Positions 27,516-35,697 of a DNA stretch of 64,000 bases are shown here, one piece after another. This DNA comes from Providencia rettgeri (GTDB taxonomy: Bacteria > Pseudomonadota > Gammaproteobacteria > Enterobacterales > Enterobacteriaceae). A program made the translations under genes and the position numbers. Location: the NCBI RefSeq assembly GCF_001874625.1, contig NZ_CP017671.1:1054001-1118000 (forward strand). Reading direction: 5' to 3'. The notes beneath the pieces are model-generated. The model saw only the letters and a list, made by a program, of their open reading frames with translations, did not search any database and was not told the DNA's origin. How positions within the stretch are numbered: the stretch's first letter is position 1; every line of letters begins with the position of its first letter.

Positions 27516-28655
27516 TCATTCCTCATCTAAAAACAATTCTAACAACGAGTTGAGAAACAGTTTTCCATGTTCTGTAATTTGCCATTCGTTATCCGTCTCA
27601 GTGATATAACCCTTTGTTAATGCTTCATCAATAGCTGGTCTAACTGTTGATTCGGGTAACCCAGTATATTGGGTAAATTCATCACGAGGCATTGCTTCAA
27701 GTAAGCGGAGACGGTTCATAAAATATTCAAATGGCCTATCTTTGGTGTCAACATCATAGGATTGATGAATGTAACGACCTTCCATATAGCCACGAGGGTG
27801 CTTGGTTTTTACTGTACGTAAAATTCTTCCATCTTCAAATGTGATTTTACCGTGTGCTCCACAGCCAATACCAAGGTAATCACCGAATCGCCAATAATTA
27901 AGATTGTGCTCGCATTGATAACCCGGTTTGGCATAAGCTGACGTTTCGTATTGCTGATAACCAGCTGCACTCAATAATTTATGACCTTCTGTATAGATAT
28001 CCCACAGAGTATCGTCGTCAGGTAACGTGGGAGGGCGTGACCCAAATTGAGTATTAGGTTCAATGGTCAACTGATACCAAGACAAGTGCGGTGGGGCAAG
28101 CTCAATAGCTTGACGTAAATCAGATAAACCTTCATTGCGAGTTTGAGATGGGAGGCCGTGCATTAAATCGAGGTTAAAGCTTCTCAAATTTAAATTTGTC
28201 GCTAATTGAGCGGCACGCTTTGCTTCATCAGGACCATGAATGCGACCTAATGTTATTAATTTATCATTACCAAAGCTTTGCACACCAATGGAAATTCGGT
28301 TGATCCCCGCAGCTTGATAGCCAGCGAAACGGTCTGCCTCTACCGTTCCGGGGTTAGCTTCCATGGTAACCTCAGCTTGTACATCTAACTGGATACGTTG
28401 GCGAATACCATCCATCAAGGCTTGCATGGACTCGGCAGTTAACAGACTCGGGGTTCCCCCACCAATAAAAATAGTTTTGACAGGGCGTTCACCAATTAAT
28501 TGCGCATCAATATCAAGGTCTGCCAATAGGTGCTCAACATATTCCATTTGGGGAATTTCCCCTTTGAGGGTGTGTGAATTGAAATCACAATATGGGCACT
28601 TTTGCACACACCAAGGAATATGAATATATAAACTCAATGGTGGTTGTTTAAGCAT
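27516..28655 (-). CDS. hemW: Radical SAM heme chaperone HemW
   Basis: This 379-residue radical-SAM protein resembles coproporphyrinogen III oxidase HemN but belongs to the HemW branch, which binds heme. The 4Fe-4S ligands C16, C20 and C23 are in [20 protein letters not shown] and a C-terminal HemN-like domain with [17 protein letters not shown] follow. It overlaps the end of rdgB by 8 bp, the standard rdgB-hemW arrangement. Confidence 0.95.
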   Translation of the reverse strand: MLKQPPLSLYIHIPWCVQKCPYCDFNSHTLKGEIPQMEYVEHLLADLDIDAQLIGERPVKTIFIGGGTPSLLTAESMQALMDGIRQRIQLDVQAEVTMEANPGTVEADRFAGYQAAGINRISIGVQSFGNDKLITLGRIHGPDEAKRAAQLATNLNLRSFNLDLMHGLPSQTRNEGLSDLRQAIELAPPHLSWYQLTIEPNTQFGSRPPTLPDDDTLWDIYTEGHKLLSAAGYQQYETSAYAKPGYQCEHNLNYWRFGDYLGIGCGAHGKITFEDGRILRTVKTKHPRGYMEGRYIHQSYDVDTKDRPFEYFMNRLRLLEAMPRDEFTQYTGLPESTVRPAIDEALTKGYITETDNEWQITEHGKLFLNSLLELFLDEE

Positions 28656-29244
28656 TTTTTAATGCTTCCAACATCATTGTTAGGGCTTTACCACGATGTG
28701 AAATGGCTTGTTTTTCTGCTTTAGTTAACTCCGCTGAAGTACAACCCAATTCAGGGATATAGAAAATAGGGTCATAACCAAAACCCCCTTGGCCTTTACG
28801 TTCACGAGTAATAATGCCTTGCCAACGACCCTGGAATACTAAGGGAGTCGGGTCTTCTGCATGGCGTAAATACACTAAAACACAGTTAAATTGTGCCTGA
28901 CGTTGGCCATCAGGCACATGTTCCATTGCATTAAGTAATTTTATAAGGTTTTGCTCATCATTCGCCTCTTCCCCCGCATAACGTGCGGAGTAGATACCCG
29001 GAGCTCCTCCCAGTGCATCAACAGAGATCCCTGAATCATCGGCAATTGCGGGTAAGCCCGTTTGCGCCGCAGCATGTCGGGCTTTCAGGATAGCATTTTC
29101 AATGAAGGTTAAACCTGTTTCTTCAGCAGATTCAACACCTAATGAAGTTTGCGCGACAATATCCATACCAAAATCACGGAGTAAGTCGGCTAACTCATTC
29201 ACTTTTCCCGGATTGCCGGTGGCTAAAACAACTTTTTGCATCAT
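28648..29244 (-). CDS. rdgB: XTP/dITP pyrophosphatase RdgB
   Basis: This 198-residue house-cleaning enzyme hydrolyses non-canonical purine triphosphates (dITP, XTP). The N-terminal [13 protein letters not shown] and the central [24 protein letters not shown] are diagnostic. GFGYDPIF and the C-terminal SHRGKAL complete the substrate pocket. It belongs to the minus-strand yggS-proC-yggT-rdgB-hemW run. Confidence 0.96.
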   Translation of the reverse strand: MMQKVVLATGNPGKVNELADLLRDFGMDIVAQTSLGVESAEETGLTFIENAILKARHAAAQTGLPAIADDSGISVDALGGAPGIYSARYAGEEANDEQNLIKLLNAMEHVPDGQRQAQFNCVLVYLRHAEDPTPLVFQGRWQGIITRERKGQGGFGYDPIFYIPELGCTSAELTKAEKQAISHRGKALTMMLEALKNA

Positions 29245-29257
29245 TTAGAACTCATTT

Positions 29258-29842
29258 TTACATAATACCAATGGAATACATCATTGCTGTGAGTGATGGG
29301 TCAATCCATAAGGAAATATCTACACGCAAATAGTTAAGCGCAATCAAGATAAACATCACAATCATGGCTGAGAAGTCTAACCCGCCCATTGCTGGAATAA
29401 TACGACGGATTGGTGCCATTAATGGTTCTGTTAATTGGTACAATAAATAGTCAACAGGGTTACGGCCTTGGCTGACCCAGCTTAAAATAGCGCGGATTAA
29501 AATCATCCAGAAAATCAATTTACCTGCGTAGGTTAATAATAAAATAACCCCCATAGGTAGGATCGTAACACCTAAAATTGGCAGTAAATTAGTTGCCCAC
29601 ATACCGAAAATAATTGCAGCTAATGCCAGCACAAAAGCGACAACAACTGAAGCGGTATCGACTGAGCCAATAGCGGGGATCACTCGACGTAATGGCCCAA
29701 CAATGGGTTGAGTTGCCTTAACGACAAATTTTGAAAATGGGTTATAAAAATCGGCACGTACACATTGCATCCAAACACGCAGTAGTAAAACAAAAATGTA
29801 CAGCTGGATCAGGGTAGTGACAACAAAAACGATAGTCTTCAT
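29258..29842 (-). CDS. yggT: YggT-family inner-membrane protein
   Basis: This 194-residue integral membrane protein has two copies of the YGGT repeat. Each copy has a hydrophobic helix followed by DFYNPFSKFVVKATQPIVGP or the related NPVDYLLYQLTEPLMAPIRR. The ATG at 29842 (MKTIVFVV) fits the E. coli protein; the longer frame beginning at 29941 runs into proC. The exact function is unknown, with links to osmotic stress. It lies between proC and rdgB. Confidence 0.92.
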   Translation of the reverse strand: MKTIVFVVTTLIQLYIFVLLLRVWMQCVRADFYNPFSKFVVKATQPIVGPLRRVIPAIGSVDTASVVVAFVLALAAIIFGMWATNLLPILGVTILPMGVILLLTYAGKLIFWMILIRAILSWVSQGRNPVDYLLYQLTEPLMAPIRRIIPAMGGLDFSAMIVMFILIALNYLRVDISLWIDPSLTAMMYSIGIM

Positions 29843-29861
29843 GGCAAATTCCGCGATTAAA

Positions 29862-30683
29862 TTAAAAAAGTTTTTCCATCTCTTCGGCTCTGTCAATTGC
29901 ACTTTGCATTGCATTGGCAACAGTTTGCGGAAGATTTCCATTATAAAATTGTTCTAAAGCCATCGCGGTAGTACCGCCTTTAGAGGTGACCTGTTCACGT
30001 AATGTTGAAAAGGCTGTATCACTTTGTGATTTAGCTAGTTCCACAGAGCCTTCTATGGCATTGAGGACTAATTCACGGGCTTGCACACTATCATAACCGA
30101 GTTGTTGCGCTTTTTGCTGCATTGCTTCCATAAATAAGAAGAAATAAGCAGGGGAACTGCCTGTAATCGCAATAATATTATTGATCTCTTGCTCTTTTTG
30201 GCACCAAATTGTTGTCCCAACGCTTTGCATGAGTTCTTGTGCGAATTTTTTGTCTTGCTCTGATACTTGCCCTTGAGCAAACAACCCACTAACGCCTTTA
30301 CCCACTAATGATGGCGTATTTGGCATAATGCGCACTAAATTAAGCGGGTGTGCGAGGTATTCGTTATAGCGTTCAGCAGGGATGCCCGCAGCAATGGTGA
30401 GGACTAATTTTTGGTCAAAATTGGTAACTTGTTGCAGTGGCTCACAGACCTCTTTCATCATTTGTGGTTTGACTGCGAGCATAATCACATCGGCGGCTTG
30501 CACTGCGGCTAGGTTGTCATGGCGACTGATTATACCGTACTGTTCGGCGAGTTTGTCACGGCGTACAGGGGTTGGAGAACAAACCGTGATCATGGATGCA
30601 GGGTAACCGTGGTTAACCAAACCTGTAATAATGGCTTGAGCCATATTTCCGGCACCGATGAAGGCAATTTTACGATGTTGCAT
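29862..30683 (-). CDS. proC: Pyrroline-5-carboxylate reductase
   Basis: This 273-residue enzyme catalyses the last step of proline synthesis. The NAD(P)-binding motif GAGNMAQAI is near residues 8-16. The C-terminal signature around LREQVTSKGGTTAMALEQF is present. The ATG at 30683 follows a GGAG ribosome-binding site; the upstream frame to 30761 overlaps yggS and is not needed. The yggS-proC-yggT order is common in gamma-proteobacteria, although proC lies elsewhere in E. coli. Confidence 0.96.
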   Translation of the reverse strand: MQHRKIAFIGAGNMAQAIITGLVNHGYPASMITVCSPTPVRRDKLAEQYGIISRHDNLAAVQAADVIMLAVKPQMMKEVCEPLQQVTNFDQKLVLTIAAGIPAERYNEYLAHPLNLVRIMPNTPSLVGKGVSGLFAQGQVSEQDKKFAQELMQSVGTTIWCQKEQEINNIIAITGSSPAYFFLFMEAMQQKAQQLGYDSVQARELVLNAIEGSVELAKSQSDTAFSTLREQVTSKGGTTAMALEQFYNGNLPQTVANAMQSAIDRAEEMEKLF

Positions 30684-30697
30684 TCTGTTCTCCTTAT

Positions 30698-31390
30698 TTA
30701 TTGGTGATACTGGCGAGCGCCAAAAATAGCGGTTCCTATACGTACCAAAGTAGAGCCGCAATGAATTGCTGCGCGCATGTCATCAGTCATACCCATCGAA
30801 AGTGTATCGACGGTAGCGTAATTTGTTTGTAATTGCTTAAATGCAGCATCCATCTTGCGAAATGTGGCACACTGGCGTTCGTAATCTGTTTCGGGGGCAG
30901 GGATTGTCATTAAACCACGTAATACCAGGTTAGGCATAGTGGCGACTTGGGCGGCTAGTTCGTTTAATTCCGCTAAGGTGATCCCCGATTTACTATTCTC
31001 ATCACTAATATTGATTTGGATGAGAACATTTAAAGGGGCTTTATCGCTAGGACGTTGGTCGTTCAATCGTTGAGCGATTTTTGCCCTGTCAAGGGTGTGA
31101 AACCAATCAAAGTGTTCGGCAACTAGGCGGCTTTTATTGGATTGTAATGGGCCGATAAAATGCCAAACAAGGTCATTCCTATTTGAAAAATATTGAATTT
31201 TTTCAACACCTTCTTGAACATAATTTTCACCAAATTGGAAAAGACCAGCCTCAATGGCTTCTGAAATAGCTTCACAAGGTTTGGTTTTACTTACAGCAAG
31301 CAGCGTAATGTCTTGTGGTGAGCGTTGGCACTCTGCGGCGGCAAGATCAATACGTGCTGTGACATCAGAGATATTATTTTGAATGGTCAT
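30698..31390 (-). CDS. yggS: PLP homeostasis protein (YggS/PROSC family)
   Basis: This 230-residue fold-III pyridoxal-phosphate-binding protein maintains vitamin B6 balance. The PLP lysine lies in LLAVSKTKP. FGENYVQEGVEKI, HFIGPLQSNK, LSMGMTDDM and the C-terminal VRIGTAIFG are family signatures. A TTG at 31402 can extend it by four residues, but the ATG at 31390 is the simpler start. No clear Shine-Dalgarno is seen for either. Confidence 0.94.
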   Translation of the reverse strand: MTIQNNISDVTARIDLAAAECQRSPQDITLLAVSKTKPCEAISEAIEAGLFQFGENYVQEGVEKIQYFSNRNDLVWHFIGPLQSNKSRLVAEHFDWFHTLDRAKIAQRLNDQRPSDKAPLNVLIQINISDENSKSGITLAELNELAAQVATMPNLVLRGLMTIPAPETDYERQCATFRKMDAAFKQLQTNYATVDTLSMGMTDDMRAAIHCGSTLVRIGTAIFGARQYHQ

Positions 31391-31402
31391 TGTTTTATTC
31401 AA

Positions 31403-31695
31403 TATAGTTTAATTCAATATTGGTGTATTCACGTACAGGTCTATTTACCAAGTAGATGAATTGCGGTTATTGACCATAGTGTAAAGCAAATCGCGTCAGA
31501 ACGGCACCTTTGCATAGGGGGAATTCAAAAAAATACTGATTAAGCTTGATAAAAAAGCATTTTCTAACAGTGTCCTTAAATCTGCTTTCCCAGATAATAG
31601 CAAAAGGCCGATTGATTCATAACAGACGGTGATGCTGACAAAATAGGCACACTAGTGACAGCAGTAAAAAGATAACGGCAACCCGAACTCGATAA
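31403..31695. other. Gap between yggS and the LacI-type gene
   Basis: This roughly 290-bp gap has no convincing ORF. In E. coli yggR (pilT-like) lies next to yggS; I found no clear trace of it here. The gap marks one edge of the accessory cassette at 31.7-37.6 kb and should contain the yggS promoter. Confidence 0.4.
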
Positions 31696-32685
31696 TCAAA
31701 ACTGTGTTGAACCCCTTGTAATGATTTCCAATTTAATAACTTCTTGTTTTATTGGATCTTTCCGGTCGGAAATTTTATCTAAAAGCATTTTTATCGCTAA
31801 TTCGCCTATATACTGAGTGGGTATTTTAACCGTAGACAGTTCGGGGTTTAAATAATTGCAAAGGTCAGTATCATTGAATCCGATCACGGCAACATCTTTA
31901 GGAATCGTGATGTTAAGCTGCTTTGCTGCTCGATAAAGCGCACCAGCTAATAAGTCATCATCGCAAAATACAATATTGGGTTTTTGCTGAAGTAAAGATG
32001 CTGCATTTTGGGTTGCTTCAGCAAGGTTAAAGGATGAGTAAATGACACATTTAGATTTTTCTACATAGTTTAATGACTCGAATTCATTGTTAAATAATTT
32101 ATGGCGATTTAGAAAATGTTGCCTTGGGATATCAGATCTAAAAAAACCAACCTTAAACCGTTTCATTTTATGCGTAATAGAGAACGCAGATTTGATCGTT
32201 TTATCAATATCTAAAAGAATGTCATTATTTTTTTCATCATCAGACTCTATGAATATCAGCTTATCTCGGTAATTTTCTAATAATTCGATATGTTTTTTTT
32301 CACATGAATAAATAATGCAGCCACTAATTAGTTTACTTTGAAATAATGAAAATAAATGTTCAGACCATTGTTTGTTGGCATAACTATCTAAAAGAATTAA
32401 AGAATACCCGGATTTGGTTGCTGAAAGCTCTGCAGCATGAACGACTTTTCCGAAATAGGGTTGTTGAATATCGGGGACAATAAATGCAACGGTACGTGAA
32501 TTTCCACTACGTAAAATTTGTGCATTGATATTAGGCTGATAGCCTAGCTCTTTTGCCACACAGAGGATTTTTTCACGGGTTTTTTCAGATACTCGGCCTT
32601 GGTAACGACCACTAAATACAAGAGATACAGCCGACTGTGAGACGTTAGCTAAACGGGCGACATCTTTACTGTTAACAGTAGACAT
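31696..32685 (-). CDS. LacI/GalR-family transcriptional regulator
   Basis: This 329-residue repressor has an N-terminal helix-turn-helix and hinge (SKDVARLANVSQSAVSLVFSG at about 6-26, hinge near 50-62). A periplasmic-binding-protein-like ligand domain follows, starting TVAFIVPDIQQPYFGKVVHA. The core AGALYRAAKQLNITIPKDVAVIGFNDTDLC fits the family. It diverges from the nucleoside transporter gene, so it most likely controls that operon and itself. CytR-like control by a nucleoside is plausible from context but cannot be shown here. Confidence 0.9.
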   Translation of the reverse strand: MSTVNSKDVARLANVSQSAVSLVFSGRYQGRVSEKTREKILCVAKELGYQPNINAQILRSGNSRTVAFIVPDIQQPYFGKVVHAAELSATKSGYSLILLDSYANKQWSEHLFSLFQSKLISGCIIYSCEKKHIELLENYRDKLIFIESDDEKNNDILLDIDKTIKSAFSITHKMKRFKVGFFRSDIPRQHFLNRHKLFNNEFESLNYVEKSKCVIYSSFNLAEATQNAASLLQQKPNIVFCDDDLLAGALYRAAKQLNITIPKDVAVIGFNDTDLCNYLNPELSTVKIPTQYIGELAIKMLLDKISDRKDPIKQEVIKLEIITRGSTQF

Positions 32686-33036
32686 TTTTTCTCCATATCA
32701 AGAGTGAAAACATAAAAAATACTTTATAAACAGATGGATGCGTTATTCTAAACGAATTAAAAATGATCTAATACGCTCATACTAAATGATAAATTTTGTT
32801 TGGGCTTATTAATTTGCAAGCTTTATGTTTTTATGTGATCCATGTCAAGTCATACGTATTACTTGCTGTGAAGTATATCACTTTATTCTTGTTTAATACC
32901 CAGTACATTAATTAAAACCAAGAAATGCATTAGAGGAAAATGCTCAGTAGTAGAATCAATGTTTTTATTAGCCATACCGAATGTACATTGTATATAAACG
33001 TGTTTACGTAATATTGAGTGAGGTAAATAAATTATT
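32686..33036. promoter_or_regulatory. Divergent promoter region of the nucleoside cassette
   Basis: This 351-bp AT-rich gap separates the LacI-type gene from the transporter gene. It contains the 20-bp near-palindrome at 32846-32865 and, nearer the transporter, an ACGT-GTTT-ACGT motif near 33000 within a region rich in promoter-like TATA sequences. No real ORF is seen; a minus-strand frame crossing it overlaps the transporter gene and lacks support. Confidence 0.5.
32846..32865. promoter_or_regulatory. Candidate LacI-family operator
   Basis: CAAGTCATACGTATTACTTG is symmetric at 9 of 10 base pairs about a central CG, the geometry expected of LacI/GalR operators. It lies between the divergently read regulator and transporter genes. 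The match is by eye and no family-specific motif was searched. Confidence 0.6.
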
Positions 33037-34281
33037 ATGAGCACAATTACTCGATTAAAAATAGTCTCGTTTATGCAGTTTTTTATATGGGGCTCTTGGC
33101 TAGTTACATTTGCTTCATATATGTTTAATACACTCCACTTTACAGGTGGAGATGTTGGGTTAGTCTTTAGTTCTTTAGGCATTGCATCACTATGCTCACC
33201 TATTTTAATGGGGCTAATTGCAGATAGAATTAATAATAGAAAATTCGTCTATGTTACCATTCATTTAATATCGGCGTTTTTTTTGATTGCAATGGCACAT
33301 AGTACTTCGGTTAGTTTGCTTTTCGCCATGACATTAGTTCATCTGATTTTTTATATGCCAACAATGTCAATCTGTAATAGTATAATTTTTGAAATACTGG
33401 ATAGGGAAAAATTAAAATCAGAAAATTATTTCCCAAAAATCAGGGTGTATGGAACTGTTGGTTTTATAGCTGCAATGTGGATTATTAGCTTATTAAAGTT
33501 AGAAATGAGTTATTATCAATTGTATATAGCAGCAATAGCTTCCGTGGCTTTAAGCCTTTATTCTGTTATTTTTATATCGGTAAATAAAGATAACCATAAT
33601 TTGGAATGTGATCCTCATTCATTTAAATTTAGTGATTTGGCTGTCTTATTTAGGAAATCTCAAGTCGTTGTTTTCTTGTTTTTTTCTATGCTGCTAGGGT
33701 CTGTTTTACAAATCACGAATACTCTCGGTGTACCCTTTTTGCAGGATCTGGCTGCCGCACCAGAGGCTCAAAACTCTATTTTTTCAACCTACCCGACAAT
33801 TTTTTTATCAATATCGCAATTCTCAGAAGTGATTTTTATATTGCTACTTCCTTTTTTATTAAAGTATATCAAGATAGAAAAAGTTTTATTGTTGAGCATG
33901 ATAGCTTGGATTTTACGCTTCGGGTTATTTGCATATGGTGATTTTACCTATATAGGAACAATAGCATTATTCCTTTCAATGTTAGTATATGGTTGCGCCT
34001 TTGATTTCTTTAATATTTCGGGTTCTTTATTCTTGGAAAAAGAAATAGCACCTGAATTTCGTTCTACAGCACAAGGCGTATTTACTACTTTAGTTAATGG
34101 ATTTGGTACTTTCTTAGGTGCCATATTGAGTGGCTGGGTATTAGATCTTAATACGATAAATGGGGTTGTAGATTGGAAAATGTTTTGGATTGTATTCACT
34201 AGCTATACGATTACATTCACATTTATTTATGTACTGTACATGTTTTTTTCAAATAGAAAAAAACAGCATGCTTATTCATAA
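33037..34281 (+). CDS. NupG/XapB-type nucleoside:H+ symporter
   Basis: This 414-residue MFS transporter has about twelve membrane segments. It closely follows E. coli NupG and XapB: QFFIWGSWL near residues 14-22, RVYGTVGFIAAMW near 137-149, MLLGSVLQITN and LSMLVYGCAFDFFNISGSLF. It should import nucleosides with protons across the inner membrane. It starts the plus-strand operon, with the SAHH-like gene 28 bp behind. E. coli nupG lies beside mltC, so this copy occupies a different place. Substrate range is inferred from the family. Confidence 0.9.
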   Translation: MSTITRLKIVSFMQFFIWGSWLVTFASYMFNTLHFTGGDVGLVFSSLGIASLCSPILMGLIADRINNRKFVYVTIHLISAFFLIAMAHSTSVSLLFAMTLVHLIFYMPTMSICNSIIFEILDREKLKSENYFPKIRVYGTVGFIAAMWIISLLKLEMSYYQLYIAAIASVALSLYSVIFISVNKDNHNLECDPHSFKFSDLAVLFRKSQVVVFLFFSMLLGSVLQITNTLGVPFLQDLAAAPEAQNSIFSTYPTIFLSISQFSEVIFILLLPFLLKYIKIEKVLLLSMIAWILRFGLFAYGDFTYIGTIALFLSMLVYGCAFDFFNISGSLFLEKEIAPEFRSTAQGVFTTLVNGFGTFLGAILSGWVLDLNTINGVVDWKMFWIVFTSYTITFTFIYVLYMFFSNRKKQHAYS

Positions 34282-34308
34282 AAATGTAAAAATATTGAGG
34301 TATATATT

Positions 34309-35517
34309 ATGTTAGATACTCATCAATACTCTATTGCTGATATTAATTTAGCAGATAAAGGAATAAAACGTATTAATTGGGCCAAAGCACATATGCCTAT
34401 TATGCAAAGTTTAATTGAAAGACTTGAAAAAGAACAACCATTTAAAGGTCTGACAATTGGTATTTGTTTACATGTTGAAGCAAAAACAGGGGTATGGCTT
34501 GAAGCCTTGACAAAAGGTGGCGCAAAAATTGCTATTACAGGTTCTCCTGGTTCTACACAAGATGAAACAGCGGCAGCATTAGTAAAATATATGAATGTGA
34601 GTGTTTTTTCGAGGAGAGATGAATCTTTTGAAGACCATATAGCCTATTGTAAAAATGTCTTGGAAATGAAGCCGGATATCATCGCCGATAATGGTGCAGA
34701 TTTACATGAGCTGGTTCTTACCGATCCTAAATTTAAGGCATTACAAAAAGTAATTATTGGTGCGACGGAAGAAACAACCACAGGAGCAAATAGGTTAAGG
34801 GAAGATTTCACATCTCAGCTTTGGCCAACATTAATTATTAATGATACTCAGTCTAAAAGAATTATAGAGAATCGATATGGTGTTGGCTCATCTGTTGTGG
34901 AAAGTATTGCTCATGCAACTAATGTAATGATACACGGTAAAAAAGTAGTGGTGATTGGATATGGTTATTGTGGCTCTGGTGTGGCACAGCGTTTTAGGGG
35001 AATGGGGGCACATGTTACGGTAGTAGATACAAATCCGCTTACTCGATTAGAAGCTCATTTAGAAGGTTTTCAAACTGCTGAATTAATCAGTACGTTACAG
35101 GATGCCGACTTTGTTGTGAGTGTCGTTGGGCGAGATAATATACTTACTACAGAACATTTTTCTGCAATGAAAAATAATGTGCTTGTGGCTAATGCGGGGC
35201 ATTTCCAACGTGAAATTGATGTGAATGCATTGAAGAATTTAAGTAATAATAGTGAAGAGGTCATACCTAAAATTAATAAATACCAATTGAAAACGGGTAA
35301 AAATATATTCCTAATGTCGGATGCAAACCTTGTTAATTTGTCTGCAGGAAATGGTAATCCTATTGAAGTTATGGATTTAGGCCTCGCTTTACAAACATTA
35401 AGTTTAGAAAAAATTGCTTTAGATAGCAAAGCATTAAAAAATATTCCGCAACCTGTTCCTTTTGATATAGAAATGAAAGTAGCACAACTTGCGTGTGATA
35501 ACTGGATAACGCATTAA
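34309..35517 (+). CDS. Divergent S-adenosylhomocysteine hydrolase-like protein
   Basis: This 402-residue protein has the two-domain SAHH fold: H55 in ICLHVEAKT, STQDETAAA near 82-90, D127-L132 (DNGADL), EETTTG at 154-159, N178/K183/E187/N188 in the hinge, the NAD-binding GYGYCGSG at 218-225 and NAGHF near 295-299. Several pocket residues differ from the classical enzyme: T57 and E59 (human numbering) are replaced by E and K, D190 by E, and the GHPSFVM segment by GNPIEVM. It lacks the Lys-Tyr C-terminal tail, as in archaeal and Thermotoga-type enzymes. Classical SAHH cleaves SAH to adenosine and homocysteine. Most enterobacteria use Pfs/LuxS instead, so its role here is open, and the substrate may be another nucleoside thioether. 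Confidence 0.8.
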   Translation: MLDTHQYSIADINLADKGIKRINWAKAHMPIMQSLIERLEKEQPFKGLTIGICLHVEAKTGVWLEALTKGGAKIAITGSPGSTQDETAAALVKYMNVSVFSRRDESFEDHIAYCKNVLEMKPDIIADNGADLHELVLTDPKFKALQKVIIGATEETTTGANRLREDFTSQLWPTLIINDTQSKRIIENRYGVGSSVVESIAHATNVMIHGKKVVVIGYGYCGSGVAQRFRGMGAHVTVVDTNPLTRLEAHLEGFQTAELISTLQDADFVVSVVGRDNILTTEHFSAMKNNVLVANAGHFQREIDVNALKNLSNNSEEVIPKINKYQLKTGKNIFLMSDANLVNLSAGNGNPIEVMDLGLALQTLSLEKIALDSKALKNIPQPVPFDIEMKVAQLACDNWITH

Positions 35518-35522
35518 GCTAC

Positions 35523-35645
35523 TTGTACATACTTCAAGTTACATTGTGTTGATTATACTGAGTTTGCTGAGTCGTTTAGCTTATCTAAGCTCCAGGTCTA
35601 ACTTTGCTTATTGCCTACATGTATATTGAATTATTAAGAGTATAT
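35523..35645. repeat. Degenerate ERIC-like intergenic repeat
   Basis: The stretch starts near TACTTCAAGTTACA, contains a GAGTCGTTTAGCTTATCTAA hairpin followed by GCTCCAGG, and ends TTGAATTATTAAGAGTATA. This follows the layout of the ERIC/IRU-type palindromic repeat of enterobacteria, with many changes. It lies between the SAHH-like and nucleotidase genes, so the transcript may be processed there. Confidence 0.5.
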
Positions 35646-35697
35646 TGTCTTATAAGAAGCTGGTGTGATTAGCGCTTTTTGTAGGAATTAACTTTGA

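Noticed and set aside
31403..31695. Remains of a yggR/pilT gene
   Set aside because: No frame in the gap gives recognisable PilT motifs, so replacement by the cassette is stated only as a comparison of gene order.
32883..33182. 99-codon minus-strand ORF crossing the cassette promoter
   Set aside because: It is antisense to the start of the transporter gene, and the encoded sequence looks like a shadow frame.
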